A stretch of 64,000 nt of DNA. Source: Nemania diffusa. Taxonomy: Eukaryota > Ascomycota > Sordariomycetes > Xylariales > Xylariaceae. Where the stretch lies: contig JBBPUQ010000006.1 of NCBI GenBank assembly GCA_038501195.1, positions 620,001 to 684,000 of the forward strand. The letters are read 5' to 3'. The stretch's first letter is position 1; each line of letters starts with the position of its first letter. Below the pieces are notes generated by a model, which ran no database searches, was not told where the DNA came from, and saw only the letters and a list, made by a program, of their open reading frames with translations. The translations under genes were made by a program, and so were the position numbers. Shown piece after piece: positions 40,094 through 51,129 of this stretch.

Positions 40094-40416
40094 TATAATA
40101 AAAGCTAAATTTATAAAGTTTAAAACAAAGTTTATATTTAATTAATAAATTACTTTAGTTTTATAAAGTTTATAATTTTTTTTTTTTTAGTCGAAAAAAA
40201 TCAATTTTTTAAATATTTAAAAGTTTTAAGCTATAGTCTATATATTTTAATATTTTCTAGAACTATTAGTTATTTTTGTATATAGTTGTAAGTTTAAGTG
40301 ACTTTTTTTTTTCAATAGCTTTTATACAGGTAGGTAGGTCTGAGACTATTAGGCGCGTATATATATAACCAGTCAATAGCTTCCTGTAGGTCTTAGGCAG
40401 TCTTGGCCATGTGACA
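40094..40416. repeat. Right LTR of the GTCCA element (outer third unmutated)
   Basis: The LTR starts TATAATAAAAGCTAA, the mutated form of TGTGACAAGGGCTAG, and ends CATGTGACA followed by the GTCCA duplication. The left third is saturated. From about 40,250 rightward G and C return, and the last 85 bp look intact, the mirror image of the left LTR. Confidence 0.92.
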
Positions 40417-40421
40417 GTCCA

Positions 40422-41596
40422 TTAGAAACTCCCATCGATTCTTTTAAGTCTGTATTGCCATTGTGTGGCTTTAGGATAAGTTATATGATATCCTAGGAAT
40501 CCATATCCCAAGGTTTCTGTCCCGGTCCCAGACGATCCGAAGCTATGTATCCTGTCTACTGAAGCTGCAGGGAGTCACTCCAAATCCACCAAAGCTGACC
40601 CTGTCGTCGCCCTATATGTAGATCTTCCTCAATATTATCGACCAGGATCCCAGATACAGCGAGCGCGATAAAAGAAAACTACAAAATTTTTAGACCAGCT
40701 AAACAGGATACGCAAAATAGAGCCTATTCTTCGGAAATTGGTTGCCACCGACGAATGCGGCAGTAATTTGCGCGCATTACTGCGAGATACGCTCTGTGGC
40801 TTGTCATAGTGCGGAGAAAGTGAGCTAAGCTACTAAGCTGTCTTATCCAACGTTCACACATGGCAAGATGGATTAAGTAATACTATCAGTTTTAAAAAAT
40901 GTTTCGGCATCTGAAGCTCGCGAGTATGACTGTGCAGGTGTTCTGAGTATTAGTCATCTCCCGTGTCCTGTCGGTATCACCACTTGGAACATACTACACG
41001 ACGGGGATACTGATTGTCATCCTCGTTAGAGAGACGACCCCCTCCTTATACCAGATATCTAGTTTTCGCACGCCTGGAGATCGTTGTAAGCATTTGTGAA
41101 ATATCTTTGTTGTGAGAGAAGAAGTAAGACAGAGGTTAACAAATATAATTATAAAATATATTATTGTAATAAAAGTATATATATTTATCATGTAATAAAA
41201 TCTTGCCATAAATAAAAAAAAGAAAAGAAATTAGCATAATTGAAAAGTTTAACATAGCTCTATTTATGTAAATATAATTAACATCTAACAACACATTTTA
41301 TATTGCTTAATATATGTGTTTTATAATGTTCGTTATAGCACCTTTTGGAAATTGTTATTTTTTCAATTAATACACACAGCTATAATACCTTATAATCGTT
41401 AACTTAACATCCGTAACTGGGACAATATACTGCTTATTGTTTCCATCACTCTGAACATCCCGCAGAAGGCGCTTGCCATCTTTACCCAGGCGGGTCTCAG
41501 GGAACTAGCCATAATTACTACACAAGGTTATTTCGATCTTGCATGATGCCGTTGAGTCCATCCATCACCTAGTTCCTCCACCGTCTAGTCTCCTAC
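40422..41596. other. Intergenic, no recognisable gene
   Basis: Normal composition returns immediately after the GTCCA duplication. A minus-strand frame at 40,994-41,209 (71 codons) has a hydrophobic start but no recognised domain. AT-rich DNA at 41,150-41,400 probably includes the 3' flank of the NLR-like gene. Confidence 0.5.
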
Positions 41597-44500
41597 TCAC
41601 CTAGACATAAGGACAACAAGTTCTTTGAAATCAGCCTCTGTCCATGTCTTTCCACCTTGGATGAGTTCAGGTCTAAGTTTCTTGGCTAACGAAACTGCAA
41701 GATCCCAATATTTCTCAGATTGCTCATGATCCCCCGATGCCTTCAAGACGGCCGACTTCTTGCAAAGTGCCAGCGAGGCTTCTGGCACGTAGAATGAGGA
41801 TGCATGGAAAAATTTCAGTGCCGTGTTTATCAAAGACCTGTCACATGGTCAATGACCCTCCTACTTGTCATGATTCTGAAGACAAAGAGCGTGTATGTAT
41901 GCAGCATTAGACTTGGTTACGAGGAGTAGGCTCTCCAAGCACTAACAAGAATCCACGTCGCCTCTATACTGGTAAGGGTTAAAATATATAGAATGAACTT
42001 AACTCACAATGCAACATCATGTTGGCCGAGTCGGGTATGGTGTTCTGCGAGCTTCATTCTCACTTGGTTTGTACGGATAGAACTTTCGCCTTCGGTTTCT
42101 ATGTATAGCGGAAGCGATCTTTGATACACACTCATGGCTTTGTGAGGAAGTCCAAGCTGATCATAAATGACTCCCAGGATTTGTAGAGTGTTTGCAGTTC
42201 TGCGAGTCTTGGCTCAGATTACTATATTATAAAACTTGTTCAGCAGGAGAGTTGGGAGACTGCACTCACTTCATCGACTCAGTATCGTCGACGCCAAAGT
42301 GTCGCTCTCGCCACTCGAGGACTTCAATCATCAAAGGAAGGGCTTCCTTTGGTTTGTTCAAACCAATCAGTGCCCATGCATGGTAAGCATAACCCCAGTG
42401 CGGTAGGTAGATGTCGTTGAGAAACCCTGGTGCTTGCTTATGCAAGTTTCTGCCAGTTTCTGCAAGCGGGATAGCTTCGGCAAATCTTTCTTCGAGGATC
42501 ATTCCTTGAGCTAGAGCGGTGTAAGCCATTGCCTCGAACGACATCTCTGATTCTGGGGTACGGCCAAGACCCCTTTCGACTTTGATCCGCTGATCAAAAT
42601 GCTGTTGGGCATATTCCCGCGAGAGTTGCTTCTTCCCTAATGCAGCATATGCTGTAGTTAGGGACATCAAAGCATCAGCGTAGCGTTCCCCCATCTCAAG
42701 GCTGTCTTCGCAATGTAGCGCAGATATATCAGCTGCTTTGTGAGCAAGCTTTAGACTGACGTCAAAGCTAGCTCTTTCCATCAAATGACTAGATTCACCA
42801 ACCGTCAGTTTTTAAGGATAGAATGCAGAGCTGAAGGGACTTGTATGCCAAAACTAGAACGAGCCTGATCTCAAGAAACTTTAAGTAAGACTCGATGTTC
42901 AACTTACGTGGCCGCCCTACTGACCAAGGATACAAACCCCAGAAGAGTCGGTGAGTCAAGGTTTGGATGACGGTGATCATAAATGAACAGAAGCGAATTG
43001 ACGTGCGGGACCAGAGTGTCGGCTGTCTGCCATTCAGATGTCCGATAGCTGAAAGCCCATTCGCGGTCCTCGTACCACGAAAGTTGCATAAGTTGGACAG
43101 CAGTGCCGAAGAGTTGATCCATAAGGGTGTTGTTCATCTGAGCCCGCGTAATATCTTGAACAATACGATGAACCGACAGGGTCTTCTCCTTTTTGTTGCG
43201 CCGGATAAGGGAGGACTTCAACAATGTAGTGCGGGACTCAATGTATGAGTCTGGCGATGGAAAATTCTCGACCAGTTTCAAGTCTGTCTCAGGCGTCAAA
43301 ATAGTCTCCTGAATAGCATCTGGGTCAAGAAGTGAGAGGACTTGAAGCAGACAAGAAGCCTGTGGGTCCAAGTTCTCCAGTGCCCACACAGTGATCAAGT
43401 TGTGAGTTGTAGTACTTCCTTCGATTCGGCGCATCTGTACATCTTTCATGTTGTGGACCAAAAACTGTTCATCGTAGAGCTGCAAACATTCTTCGAAAGT
43501 CAGATCATGGCTGTTAATAATACCCGCTATGTGCGCAATCGCGATTGGAACCCCCCCTACTCGCCTAGCAAGTTCCAATGACACTTCGATGTTATCCGGT
43601 GCGGCATCGTTATTTGTAAGACTTCGAAGGAACATGTCGCTCTCATCGAGGTCGAGCGGCTGTAGATCGAGTCCTGCATCTGGTGTCAGGTAGTGTTTGG
43701 CCCCTGGATCTCGGCTTGTAATCAAAATTGCACCGTCGCCGCCCATGGGTATATAGTCATTCATCAAGGTAAGGTCTTCTACGTTGTCAAAGATCAGTAG
43801 CCAGTTTGCCGCCTCTGCAATGCCTCCTTGTTCTCGCAGCTCTGCATGATCGATCATATTTTTGTATGGTTCGGATAACCAACCAAGAATCGCGTTGCGG
43901 CACATCACTCTGTCTTTTGCTTTTGCTTTGCTCACGAGGCCTAACTCGATAGCAATCTGGCAAAAGCTCTGGTCCGCCTTCGTTTCGGTGTCAGCTTGTA
44001 ACCAGAACACGGCGTCAAATTTGTGAGTTGCTCTGTAAGCAAACTCTAGGGCAACTTGAGTTTTTCCAATGCCACCAAGTCCACAAAGGGCGAAGCGCCT
44101 CAAGCCATTGATTGTTGAGCTGTCTTTGTTAGCTGTCGGAACCAGAGCGCTTTCGAGAGTTTCCAAGATTTTCTCTCGCCCCACAAAGTGTTTATTTCGT
44201 GTATGTTCCTTCGGCATGAAGCACGGCAAATTGACTGGCGGCTTGAGATCAACATACTCAAGAACATCTATATCATCATTTTGTTGATTTGAGGAGTTCT
44301 TGGTGGCCCCTGCTGGACTTGGCTGCATTCCTGGGTGTGAACTCGTCCACGTCAAGGCGTTAGAGACTTTGTTGGAGGCTAAGATCGAGACACGTAATTA
44401 GCTTGACACCTTGTGAGGTAAAAGGTTCTCTTACTGATGTCGCGCGGCAGAATCGTCTGCGGTTCTCTTGTAACTGCCATGCGCATCATCTTGGCAACTT

Positions 44501-45340
44501 GAATGTACACCTCAGTACCAGCTTTGAGCTTGCAGATATTCAAGTGGTGCTCCTCAGCAGCAAAAAGACTCTCAGATTCTGTACCAATTCTTGCAAACTC
44601 TTCATTGACCAGCTATTTTTAAACTCGATTTAGCCAGTTACTGCTTGCCATTTGAAGATTTATTCACTAACCAATATTTGTTTTCGGAACAGCAGGCCCT
44701 CTCGGATCGATGTCTTCTTGGTTTCAAAGACGGTTATGATCGGAATGCTTGTCCCAATCAGAGTTTCCTGAAATTTGCAGGATATATTCGCAATCGTTAC
44801 GGCTTCCGACTCAGCCTGCTGAAGTTCGGCTTTAGAGAGTCCTAGAGATGCGCGTAACATATGAGCAAGAAGAAGCCATCTCTCTCTGTGAGCCACTGTT
44901 GGATGTGGGGTTCCAAGGAACACCAAGCCTCCCAAACGGTCTCGAATCCATCGATAGGCTGGATCATAAAATCGCTCGAACAAGGTAGCTACGAGCTGTA
45001 AATAGTCAATAGCTGATAGGCAGCTCTCATCATTTACACACTGAAGAACTCACACGCTTGATGATGGTCCCCCCGAATCCATGGCCGATGAATACTATAG
45101 GGCAATGTAACAGCTAGTAATGTGGGATCAGGACACCAGCCACATACTCAAAGTTCGGTCGTTCAGGGGTTCGCATACAGAGAATCGGTCACGCCCACTC
45201 TGAAGCAGTTTGAGGCAATCATGACTAGCTTCGATAAGGCTTTGCCATATAGGAAGCTTAGACTCCTTGAACGAGAAGCTAATCTCGAAAATTTGAGTCG
45301 GGAGTTGCGTTGACAATGTTACATTCATGACACCGCTCAT
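41597..45340 (-). CDS. Fungal NLR-like (STAND) protein: degenerate alpha/beta-hydrolase, NB-ARC, TPR repeats
   Basis: The model has eight exons: complement join of 41597..41837, 42008..42199, 42270..42788, 42908..44378, 44435..44612, 44672..44995, 45054..45094 and 45148..45340. It totals 3,159 nt, 1,052 residues, all introns GT-AG and 53-170 bp. Residues 1 to about 245 are an alpha/beta-hydrolase-like region with IFIGHGFGG at about 65-73 and GGLVFLGTPHP further on. The usual nucleophile Ser of GHSxGG is Gly70, so it is unlikely to be a working hydrolase. The NB-ARC core has a P-loop GLGGIGKT (about 345-352), Walker B LLIFDNVED (about 439-447), GAILITSRD, GGVP (about 521) and VHRIVQD in the MHD position (about 648). 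From about 740 to the end are TPR-type helical repeats. Such proteins oligomerise on sensing a cue and act in fungal non-self recognition or immunity. The N-terminus is shorter than usual, and an extra upstream exon is possible. No stop or frameshift was found. Confidence 0.85.
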
Positions 45341-45978
45341 TTGGGCATCTGAGACGGCTGTCCCAATCTCGGGAATAAAAATAGCTCTGTAGGTCCCTTC
45401 GTCAGCTTCACATTATCGCCCCCAGCCCGCCTATGAAGAGAAAGCAATTAACACACATCCGTTCAAAAGGCGCCCCGGGGACTGTGGTCTTGGGGTGAAT
45501 CTGACGGAGCGCGCATCTTAGAGGAGGGCGAGAAACGCCCAACGGAAGTGAGTTATTTCTCATGCTCGCATGCAAAGAGAACCGGACTAGGCAGTAATGG
45601 TGCTGTCAGTGCATCTCAAGGGGCGCCAGCGAGTTGCCGAGAAATGTAGAGAGGGCGCAAAAGAAAGAATAAAAAAACGCAAATATAGCTGGTGGCGCTA
45701 ATTTGTGTAAGTGTTGGAACGAGCTGGGAGCGGGGTCATATGGTATGGGCACGCAAGCCGCGCATACTTAGGCCAGCATTGGGGTCAATCCATTATCCTG
45801 CATTATACGGGCATTTGAGGCGACATGGGAATATCGCACCCTCGAGGCTCTGCTGCTCGATTTGGGCAATATATTAGGGTGCCAAGGTACCTTACCTATC
45901 TTCTGATTTTCAGCTCGATGCTCGCCCTCAGCCAACTTCTGCAAAGCATGCAACACATCACTCAAAGAGCTCTTCAAT
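45341..45978. promoter_or_regulatory. Divergent intergenic region between NLR-like and CorA-like genes
   Basis: The 638 bp between two outward-facing start codons must hold both promoters, unless an upstream NLR exon lies here. Short frames exist on both strands, but none has a family signature. An open run continues upstream of the NLR start Met (with IFIPEIG) to a TAA at about 45,409, so the NLR start could be extended or spliced. No TATA box or known operator could be called with confidence. Confidence 0.5.
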
Positions 45979-47709
45979 ATGTCAAGTGAAGCTACAGGTC
46001 AGTTTAGTTATGTCAATTTAGGTATTTAAACGTTAATTATTTAATCGATGCCTTACCTCTAGCGTCCGCTGGCAGTGCAGGTCGGGAAATACGGGAACAA
46101 TACGCAGATGCGGTTCACCGTCACTCCAATCGCACGAAAGAGTATTACCTGTACCCAGGGCTAAATTACCGCCATTTGGCTTTGCTTCTGCAGCCTCCAT
46201 CGACCCTACAACCTGCGCTGCTTGCTGCGAGCCAACCAGATTTCTCATTCCTAGTAGCACACATATACCCTTCTGAAGGACAAGCTCGGCGACTGGAGTA
46301 CGACGCTGACGCTCAGCATGCTGGCAATCCTGATCTGCCGGGAATCGCCGCTCGCAATGCCCAGTTAGTCTTCATGCGGGGGTTCACATCTGGCGACTGG
46401 CTGAAGTCCATTGGTGCACATTTCCGAGTTGATCCCGAGTTCTTCCGGGGTCATCTTGACTTTCTACAAATCAAAAACTTTCACGACCTTCCCAGCCTAC
46501 AGTCCACTGGATCCAGATTCTTGAGGCTTCGTCTGGTGGATGTATTCACTAGAGGTGTTCCCCTGACCAGTGACGATGTTTTGGTCACACGGAGAACTTC
46601 AGCCAGGTCTATCACAAAGTACCAAACGAAGCTCAGACAAGATAATAGAGTAGGCAGCTCAATACTGCGTCGTCTCTCTGTATTCGACGAGAATGTATTT
46701 ACGCTAAATTATGATATCTCTGTCCATGTACGAGGCTCACAGGAGCGAGGATGGATGGGTGAGTCTCTTTGCCCCAAGGTACCAAACCCTTCTTGTTTGT
46801 GTTGATTGTGGATATATAGCCTTGATATGGATTGACATTGGCAGAAATCTTCTGCAATCACCAATGACACCATGGACTAATGAGTCTAACACTACGGCAG
46901 ACGGACCAACAGTTGATGCCTTTGAAGCAACCTGTAATCCTATCTTCCAACATAGACCCAAGCTTGCGCTATCACGAGATGAAGCACATGGCAGTACCGG
47001 AGTTAAAGCGTTTGATGCACGGTCAGCTGATTTGTGTCAGAGTGCTACTCTTCTGCCTTTGCAGTACGGTGTCAATTTGGACCCGGCTATTGCTAGCCAG
47101 GACGCCCTGTACTTACTCAAGGACGTTTTTGTCTTTGCTGCAAACTCTCACAATCAGTACTTGAACTTCTTAGACGAGCATATAAGTCGGGAGATCGAGG
47201 CTTCTGGTGAAGTGAAGGATGCCTCTATCACAAGCCTCAGATTCACGCTATTTCTATTTGACGAGTTCACCCCAAGCCTTGCTGATACTCTAGCGTTCCT
47301 TGAGAACTATGAGAGTGGCCAATGGCCAAGGTCTTCCACCCACCCGCAAGTGACGCAAACCATTCTCGGCTCTTTGATTGTAGATTACAAGGCCCTGTAT
47401 AATAAATCTGAAAAGTTAGCTCAGAGATGCATTGACGGCATAGGGATAATTGCAAACGATGTACAGCTGGAAGAGTCGAAGAAGGCAATCATCCAAGCCG
47501 AAAGAAGCGTCAGATTCGCAGTCTTGGCGTTCATCTATCTCCCCTTCACATTATCTGCATCTATCTTTGGCATGAATGTAATCGAGCTTGGTACAGGGAA
47601 CAAGAGTATTTGGGTCGCCCTGACAACAACAACATTTCTGTATCTTGTCACCTCTATTGTATACTACTGGAACACACTGCAGGCTCGCATTCAGCCTTGG
47701 CTTAGTTAA
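45979..47709 (+). CDS. CorA-like Mg2+ transporter-type membrane protein
   Basis: The exons are 45979..45997, 46063..46758 and 46820..47709 (1,605 nt, 534 residues). The tiny first exon encodes MSSEAT and joins through GTCAGT...CTCTAG to ASAGSAGREIREQYADAVHR. The second intron (GTGAGT...TATAG, 61 bp) restores WMALIWIDIGRN. The long N-terminal part is cytosolic in this family. The C-terminus has two membrane helices: FAVLAFIYLPFTLSASIF (about 471-488), followed at once by the GMN motif (489-491) that forms the selectivity mouth of CorA channels, and IWVALTTTTFLYLVTSIVYYW (about 502-522). GMN is intact, so ion conduction is possible. Many fungal relatives are uncharacterised and may have other roles. 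It is divergent from the NLR-like gene and ends 75 bp before the end of the convergent next gene. Confidence 0.87.
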
Positions 47710-47784
47710 GTACATACTCAAATACCACTCAGGTATCCAGACAGCAGAACTGTACATCATGGGCAATGCTCACTTAACATTATT

Positions 47785-49191
47785 CTACCACCCTTTCCAA
47801 GGATACCATATATCTTCAACACAGTCGCTACCATCGACGACGTAGTAATACGGATAAGCCGACGCCGTGATGCAAGAGTGGCTAACATGCAATGTGATTT
47901 TGTCTCCGATTTTGAAAGCTGCTTCCACAGCTTCGTTCGAATCACTGCATTTCAAAATGCCGTGCTCTTGGCTTATATCATTTACAAACCAGTTGGGATG
48001 ATCAATAACAGTCGCAAATCCGTTATAGCTGCTGTACTCTCGTGTCAAAGCAAGGACGCCTGCATTCACAATTGCCTCATTTCGCTCGGGATAGAGGCCC
48101 GACACTTCGACAACAACTCGTGCAGCCTGGTCAGCAACACCCACAGACTTCGTTGAGACTTGCATCAAGTCGTTTGCGACATAGTTACCTGAAGGTTGTC
48201 AGCACAATCGAATTAAGTTACGGTGCATCGCAGAATCTAACCAGGGTGCAGCTCAAGGACCACATTGAGATTTGTGGATTCTTTCAGAGACGAAATAACA
48301 TGGGCTGTGGGAGTAGTTCCAAATGAAAGCACAAGAGGTGCCGGTGAAAGGCCCGATAACTTAATCTCAGCTGCGACTTTGATTAGAGACGAGGCTTCCA
48401 CGTGTAGCACCGACTGAGCTTCTGTCAGTGAAGTACAGTCGTAAGACTGCCCCCCGTAAGCGTACAACCCACAAAGAGAGGCTGCATGTGACTGTTGTAC
48501 GCGATTGATCAAGGCAATCAGGCGTGGAGAGTCAAATGGAATGCCGGCTCTGCGGGCACCAACATCGACCTTGACAAAAGCCTCCCATATTCGTCTTTGT
48601 GGATCTTGCGACTGGAACTTTTCAAGTATGTCGATATGTTGATCATGATCTATCAAGACCACAATCTTGACACTGGTGGAGAGTTCGGCAAGGTCGGAAA
48701 GAGCCCCCGGTCGCAGCGGCATGCCATATAAGACCTGCATAAGGCAATTAAGTATAAAGCTGAGCTAGTGAAAGAGAGAGGACAGTAGGTAAAGGATAAG
48801 GAGTGACATGCAAGGGTATTCTGCTGACCTCGGACACGACTTTTTCTTCAATCAGTGGTAGCAGTCCTCGCGCCTCGCGTAAAGTAGATACAACAACTTT
48901 GCTATGCTTGCCACCTAGCATGAGGCGTGTAGCTTCGACACACTGTAAAAATATTAGTATAGCTGGGGTGGATAATGCATTAGTAGAGTAGGGCAGATGG
49001 TGGGTGTTCTAGCCTACCTTGAGTGTTTTCACGTGCGGTCGAAAGGCTAGGCCTTTCTCCGCGACGGCTTGAAGCATACTGCGTGCATTCTTCTCGATTA
49101 TTGGTCGACTGAGGATGAATGAAGGCGTTGGCAAGTCTAAGATGTGTCTGCCAATGTAAGACGCAGGGTCTTTTGCAAGTCTAGTGGCCAT
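47785..49191 (-). CDS. D-serine dehydratase-like PLP enzyme (fold type III)
   Basis: The exons are complement join of 47785..48188, 48242..48734, 48829..48942 and 49018..49191 (1,185 nt, 394 residues), with introns of 53-94 bp. The N-terminal barrel begins with DLPTPSFILSRPIIEKNA and RPHVKTLK. One of these Lys residues is expected to hold pyridoxal phosphate, and the family usually has HK at the end of this motif where LK is found here. The middle has VLYGMPL, VKVDVGARRAGI, GLYAYGGQSY and LSFGTTPTA. The end carries ELHPGNYV and HVSHSCITAS, where His and Cys match the zinc ligands of yeast DSD1-type enzymes. Such enzymes convert D-serine to pyruvate and ammonia, and relatives act on D-threonine or related amino acids. 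The third intron donor is weak (GTTAGA), but the joined protein matches the family. The ATG at 49,191 is the first in frame. Confidence 0.88.
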
Positions 49192-49550
49192 GTTGCCGGT
49201 GTTTATAGTGAATCAGGTTATGATTGAAAAAAAAAAAGATTAAGAATAAACTATAAGCCACTCAAATGGGCGATAGGTGCGGGGTAATATAGCAACGTGT
49301 GACGGGAGCTCTGCTCTGTTCAGCAGTGTCTTAAAAGTTAGCATTTGCATATTTTAGTCATAATCGGTTTCATCATAGCAGCAAGGCGGCGCCTATGTAG
49401 ATCCAGAATATGTAGGGCCGGCGTGACATCCTCCAGGTACATTCACCAAGCCTGCTCATCCATAATAGGCCCTCACTCTAGTGCCCAAACTCCATCATGG
49501 AGTCTCTTGGATTCCTTCGTAAAGATCCTCTGTACATGAGCTCTATATTA
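49192..49550. other. Intergenic, promoter side of the dehydratase-like gene
   Basis: An A-tract lies about 30-45 bp upstream of the start codon. A plus-strand frame at 49,345-49,539 (64 codons) is not recognised. Nothing else can be supported. Confidence 0.5.
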
Positions 49551-50152
49551 AATTACAAGACAACCAGAAACAAACTAACATTCTGACAGAGAACATTAGT
49601 AACGTTCCTATCAGAGATGTCCGAGGCGATGAAGCCCGACATTCCCTAAATGAGCATGGGTTTAAGTTTATCACCTTCCCGACTTCAACTTTAAAGCTCG
49701 CCAACAACTCAAGCGGGATGAACATAGAAGGGCCTTAGGATAATCTCATTGAGACAGTATCCTTCATCAAGTCAGAGCTTCAGCCTGAAAAGGTGCTTCT
49801 CTTCGACTGGAGGATAGGTGTTCCCATATGTCCCAAGAAGAATGCCATCAGCAACCAGCTTAATGATATGAACTGCGATTAGGTCAGTCGTGAAGATGTT
49901 GTTCAAGGCCAGTCCCACCTTACATCAAGCGACAGATTTACACCATTGAAGATGGCTAATATCGTTCACCAAGGTCATACTTCCACTACCTCAAAGATAA
50001 CGTATTTCCATTTGATGAATAAAGAGATTACTCCCCCTGGGGACGCAGGGGGCGTCTTGGTCGACAACTGTCGGACATTGAAAAAGAGCACTACAGTGAG
50101 GGACACTACCACATCTAGATTATCAAGTATGGACTTGACTGTTGACTCATAA
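49551..50152 (+). pseudogene. Broken frame resembling the CmcJ/AsaB oxidoreductase family
   Basis: One + strand frame runs about 200 codons to TAA at 50,150-50,152 and is interrupted by TAG at 49,736-49,738 and 49,880-49,882. It begins TENISNVPIRDVRGDEARH, then SLNEHGFKF, and after the first stop SFIKSELQPEKVLLFDWRIG. The RDxRG...HGF block and a FDWR-like motif are features of fungal AsaB/CmcJ-type hydroxylase or desaturase proteins of secondary metabolism. The later part (PPGDAGGVLVD) does not obviously fit, and other frames there are also partly open, so a frameshift is likely. There is no good start codon and the C-terminal part of the family is missing. Confidence 0.5.
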
Positions 50153-50730
50153 GATGTCATGGCTAATCTCAGCACCAGTATCGGTTAGAGCTACTCCTCC
50201 ATATCGGCCCAAATGAAGTGATGTGGGACGAATGTCAGTTTATATGGAATTATCGTTCTCTAGTCCAAAGTACATCGACCGATGACGACACAGCCGTATG
50301 TTCTCCTCGCTTCATTAGAATCTTGAAACTGATTATGTGTTGTTCCAGATGGCCATTTTTGGTGTGAAAAGCAAAGTTCTAACGCCAGAAGATCGACATC
50401 TCAACTTAGAAGTCTAGAAAAAGAATTTAAATAAAGGGTAATACCAAACGATCAAATAAAACGTAAAGGGGGTGACAGACAGGGAGACTGTGCGGCGTCC
50501 ATTCAAGCAGGTAGATGTCCGGGCTAGCCTTTCAAAACAGTTCTTTGCGGAGTGAATCAAGGCAGTGATCAACATGCCAATCCAGGCCCTCCTTTCGGTT
50601 GCTTGCACGCATCTTTGATTCGATGTTATCTCCGTGTAAAAAATGGCACTTTCAAGAATTAAGCGAGCCTTTTCTAAGTATAGAAATCTTGATTTCGATT
50701 CATTAATTGTATTTTTAAACCTCCTTAAAT
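50153..50730. other. Intergenic with one uncharacterised ORF
   Basis: A minus-strand frame at 50,414-50,734 (106 codons) is open up to the border of the next retrotransposon, but shows no domain I recognise. Plus-strand sequence at 50,160-50,400 has short open runs that might extend the preceding pseudogene. The region ends at the ACAAT duplication. Confidence 0.4.
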
Positions 50731-50735
50731 ACAAT

Positions 50736-51129
50736 TATAACAGTATAAGTGGGTCTAGTAAGGCGAGCCCAAAGAGTCAAGTTATAAGATCTACTTAAAT
50801 AAGCTTACTTAATAAAAAAGTTTAAAAAAAGGCTTTTATAAAAGCTTTTTTATTGTTTATAATATTATTTATTAAAATTACTACTTATTATAAATATTTA
50901 CTATTATAAGCAAACAAAAGCAATTATAAAATTAAAACTTAAAAACAAAATATTAAGCTTAATTTTAATATTTATTAAAAGTATATATATATATATAAAA
51001 CTTAAAAATTAAAAAATTAAAGTAATTAAAATATTTAGCAAATTTTATTTTAATATATTTTTTAAAATTATTTTAGTTATATTAGTTTAATTTTATTTAT
51101 TAAGCTTAATTATATTTTTATATATAATA
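50736..51129 (+). repeat. 5' LTR of the ACAAT copia element
   Basis: The LTR starts TATAACAGTATAAGTGGG, with probable TG to TA at the end itself. Its first 110 bp or so keep G and C (GGGTCTAG, GGCGAGCCC, AAGATCTAC), while the rest is saturated with A and T. It has the same length as the right copy and aligns without gaps. Confidence 0.92.

Larger units (their letters stand above)
33149..40416 (-). mobile_element. Complete LTR retrotransposon, probably Ty3/gypsy, RIP-damaged inside
   Basis: The element is 7,268 bp with LTRs at both ends and a perfect 5-bp target duplication GTCCA at 33,144-33,148 and 40,417-40,421. The internal part is T-rich on +, consistent with minus-strand coding. The reverse complement at 35,600-36,050 gives a decayed gypsy reading: a possible YxDD box as IINNI near 36,012-36,026, then KIKFFNYIINIKKY in the place of the K/TKFLGYIIS motif, then YKLKSFKNFKKILTIYKF and FYxKLFKNYKIF, where the family has the VKEVQSFLGFANFYRRFI region. 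Stops are frequent, so it cannot code for protein. Classification as gypsy rests on these short matches. Confidence 0.88.

Noticed and set aside
42904..44355. Reading the NB-ARC segment as a stand-alone 483-residue gene
   Set aside because: Its apparent start is a TTG codon inside an exon. GT-AG introns on both sides join it in frame with the hydrolase-like exons and the TPR exons, total length divisible by three.
46176..46805. Reading the CorA-like gene as starting at 46,176
   Set aside because: The first codon there is TTG, and the frame continues upstream with family-like sequence to a splice acceptor at 46,062. An ATG exon at 45,979-45,997 joins in frame.
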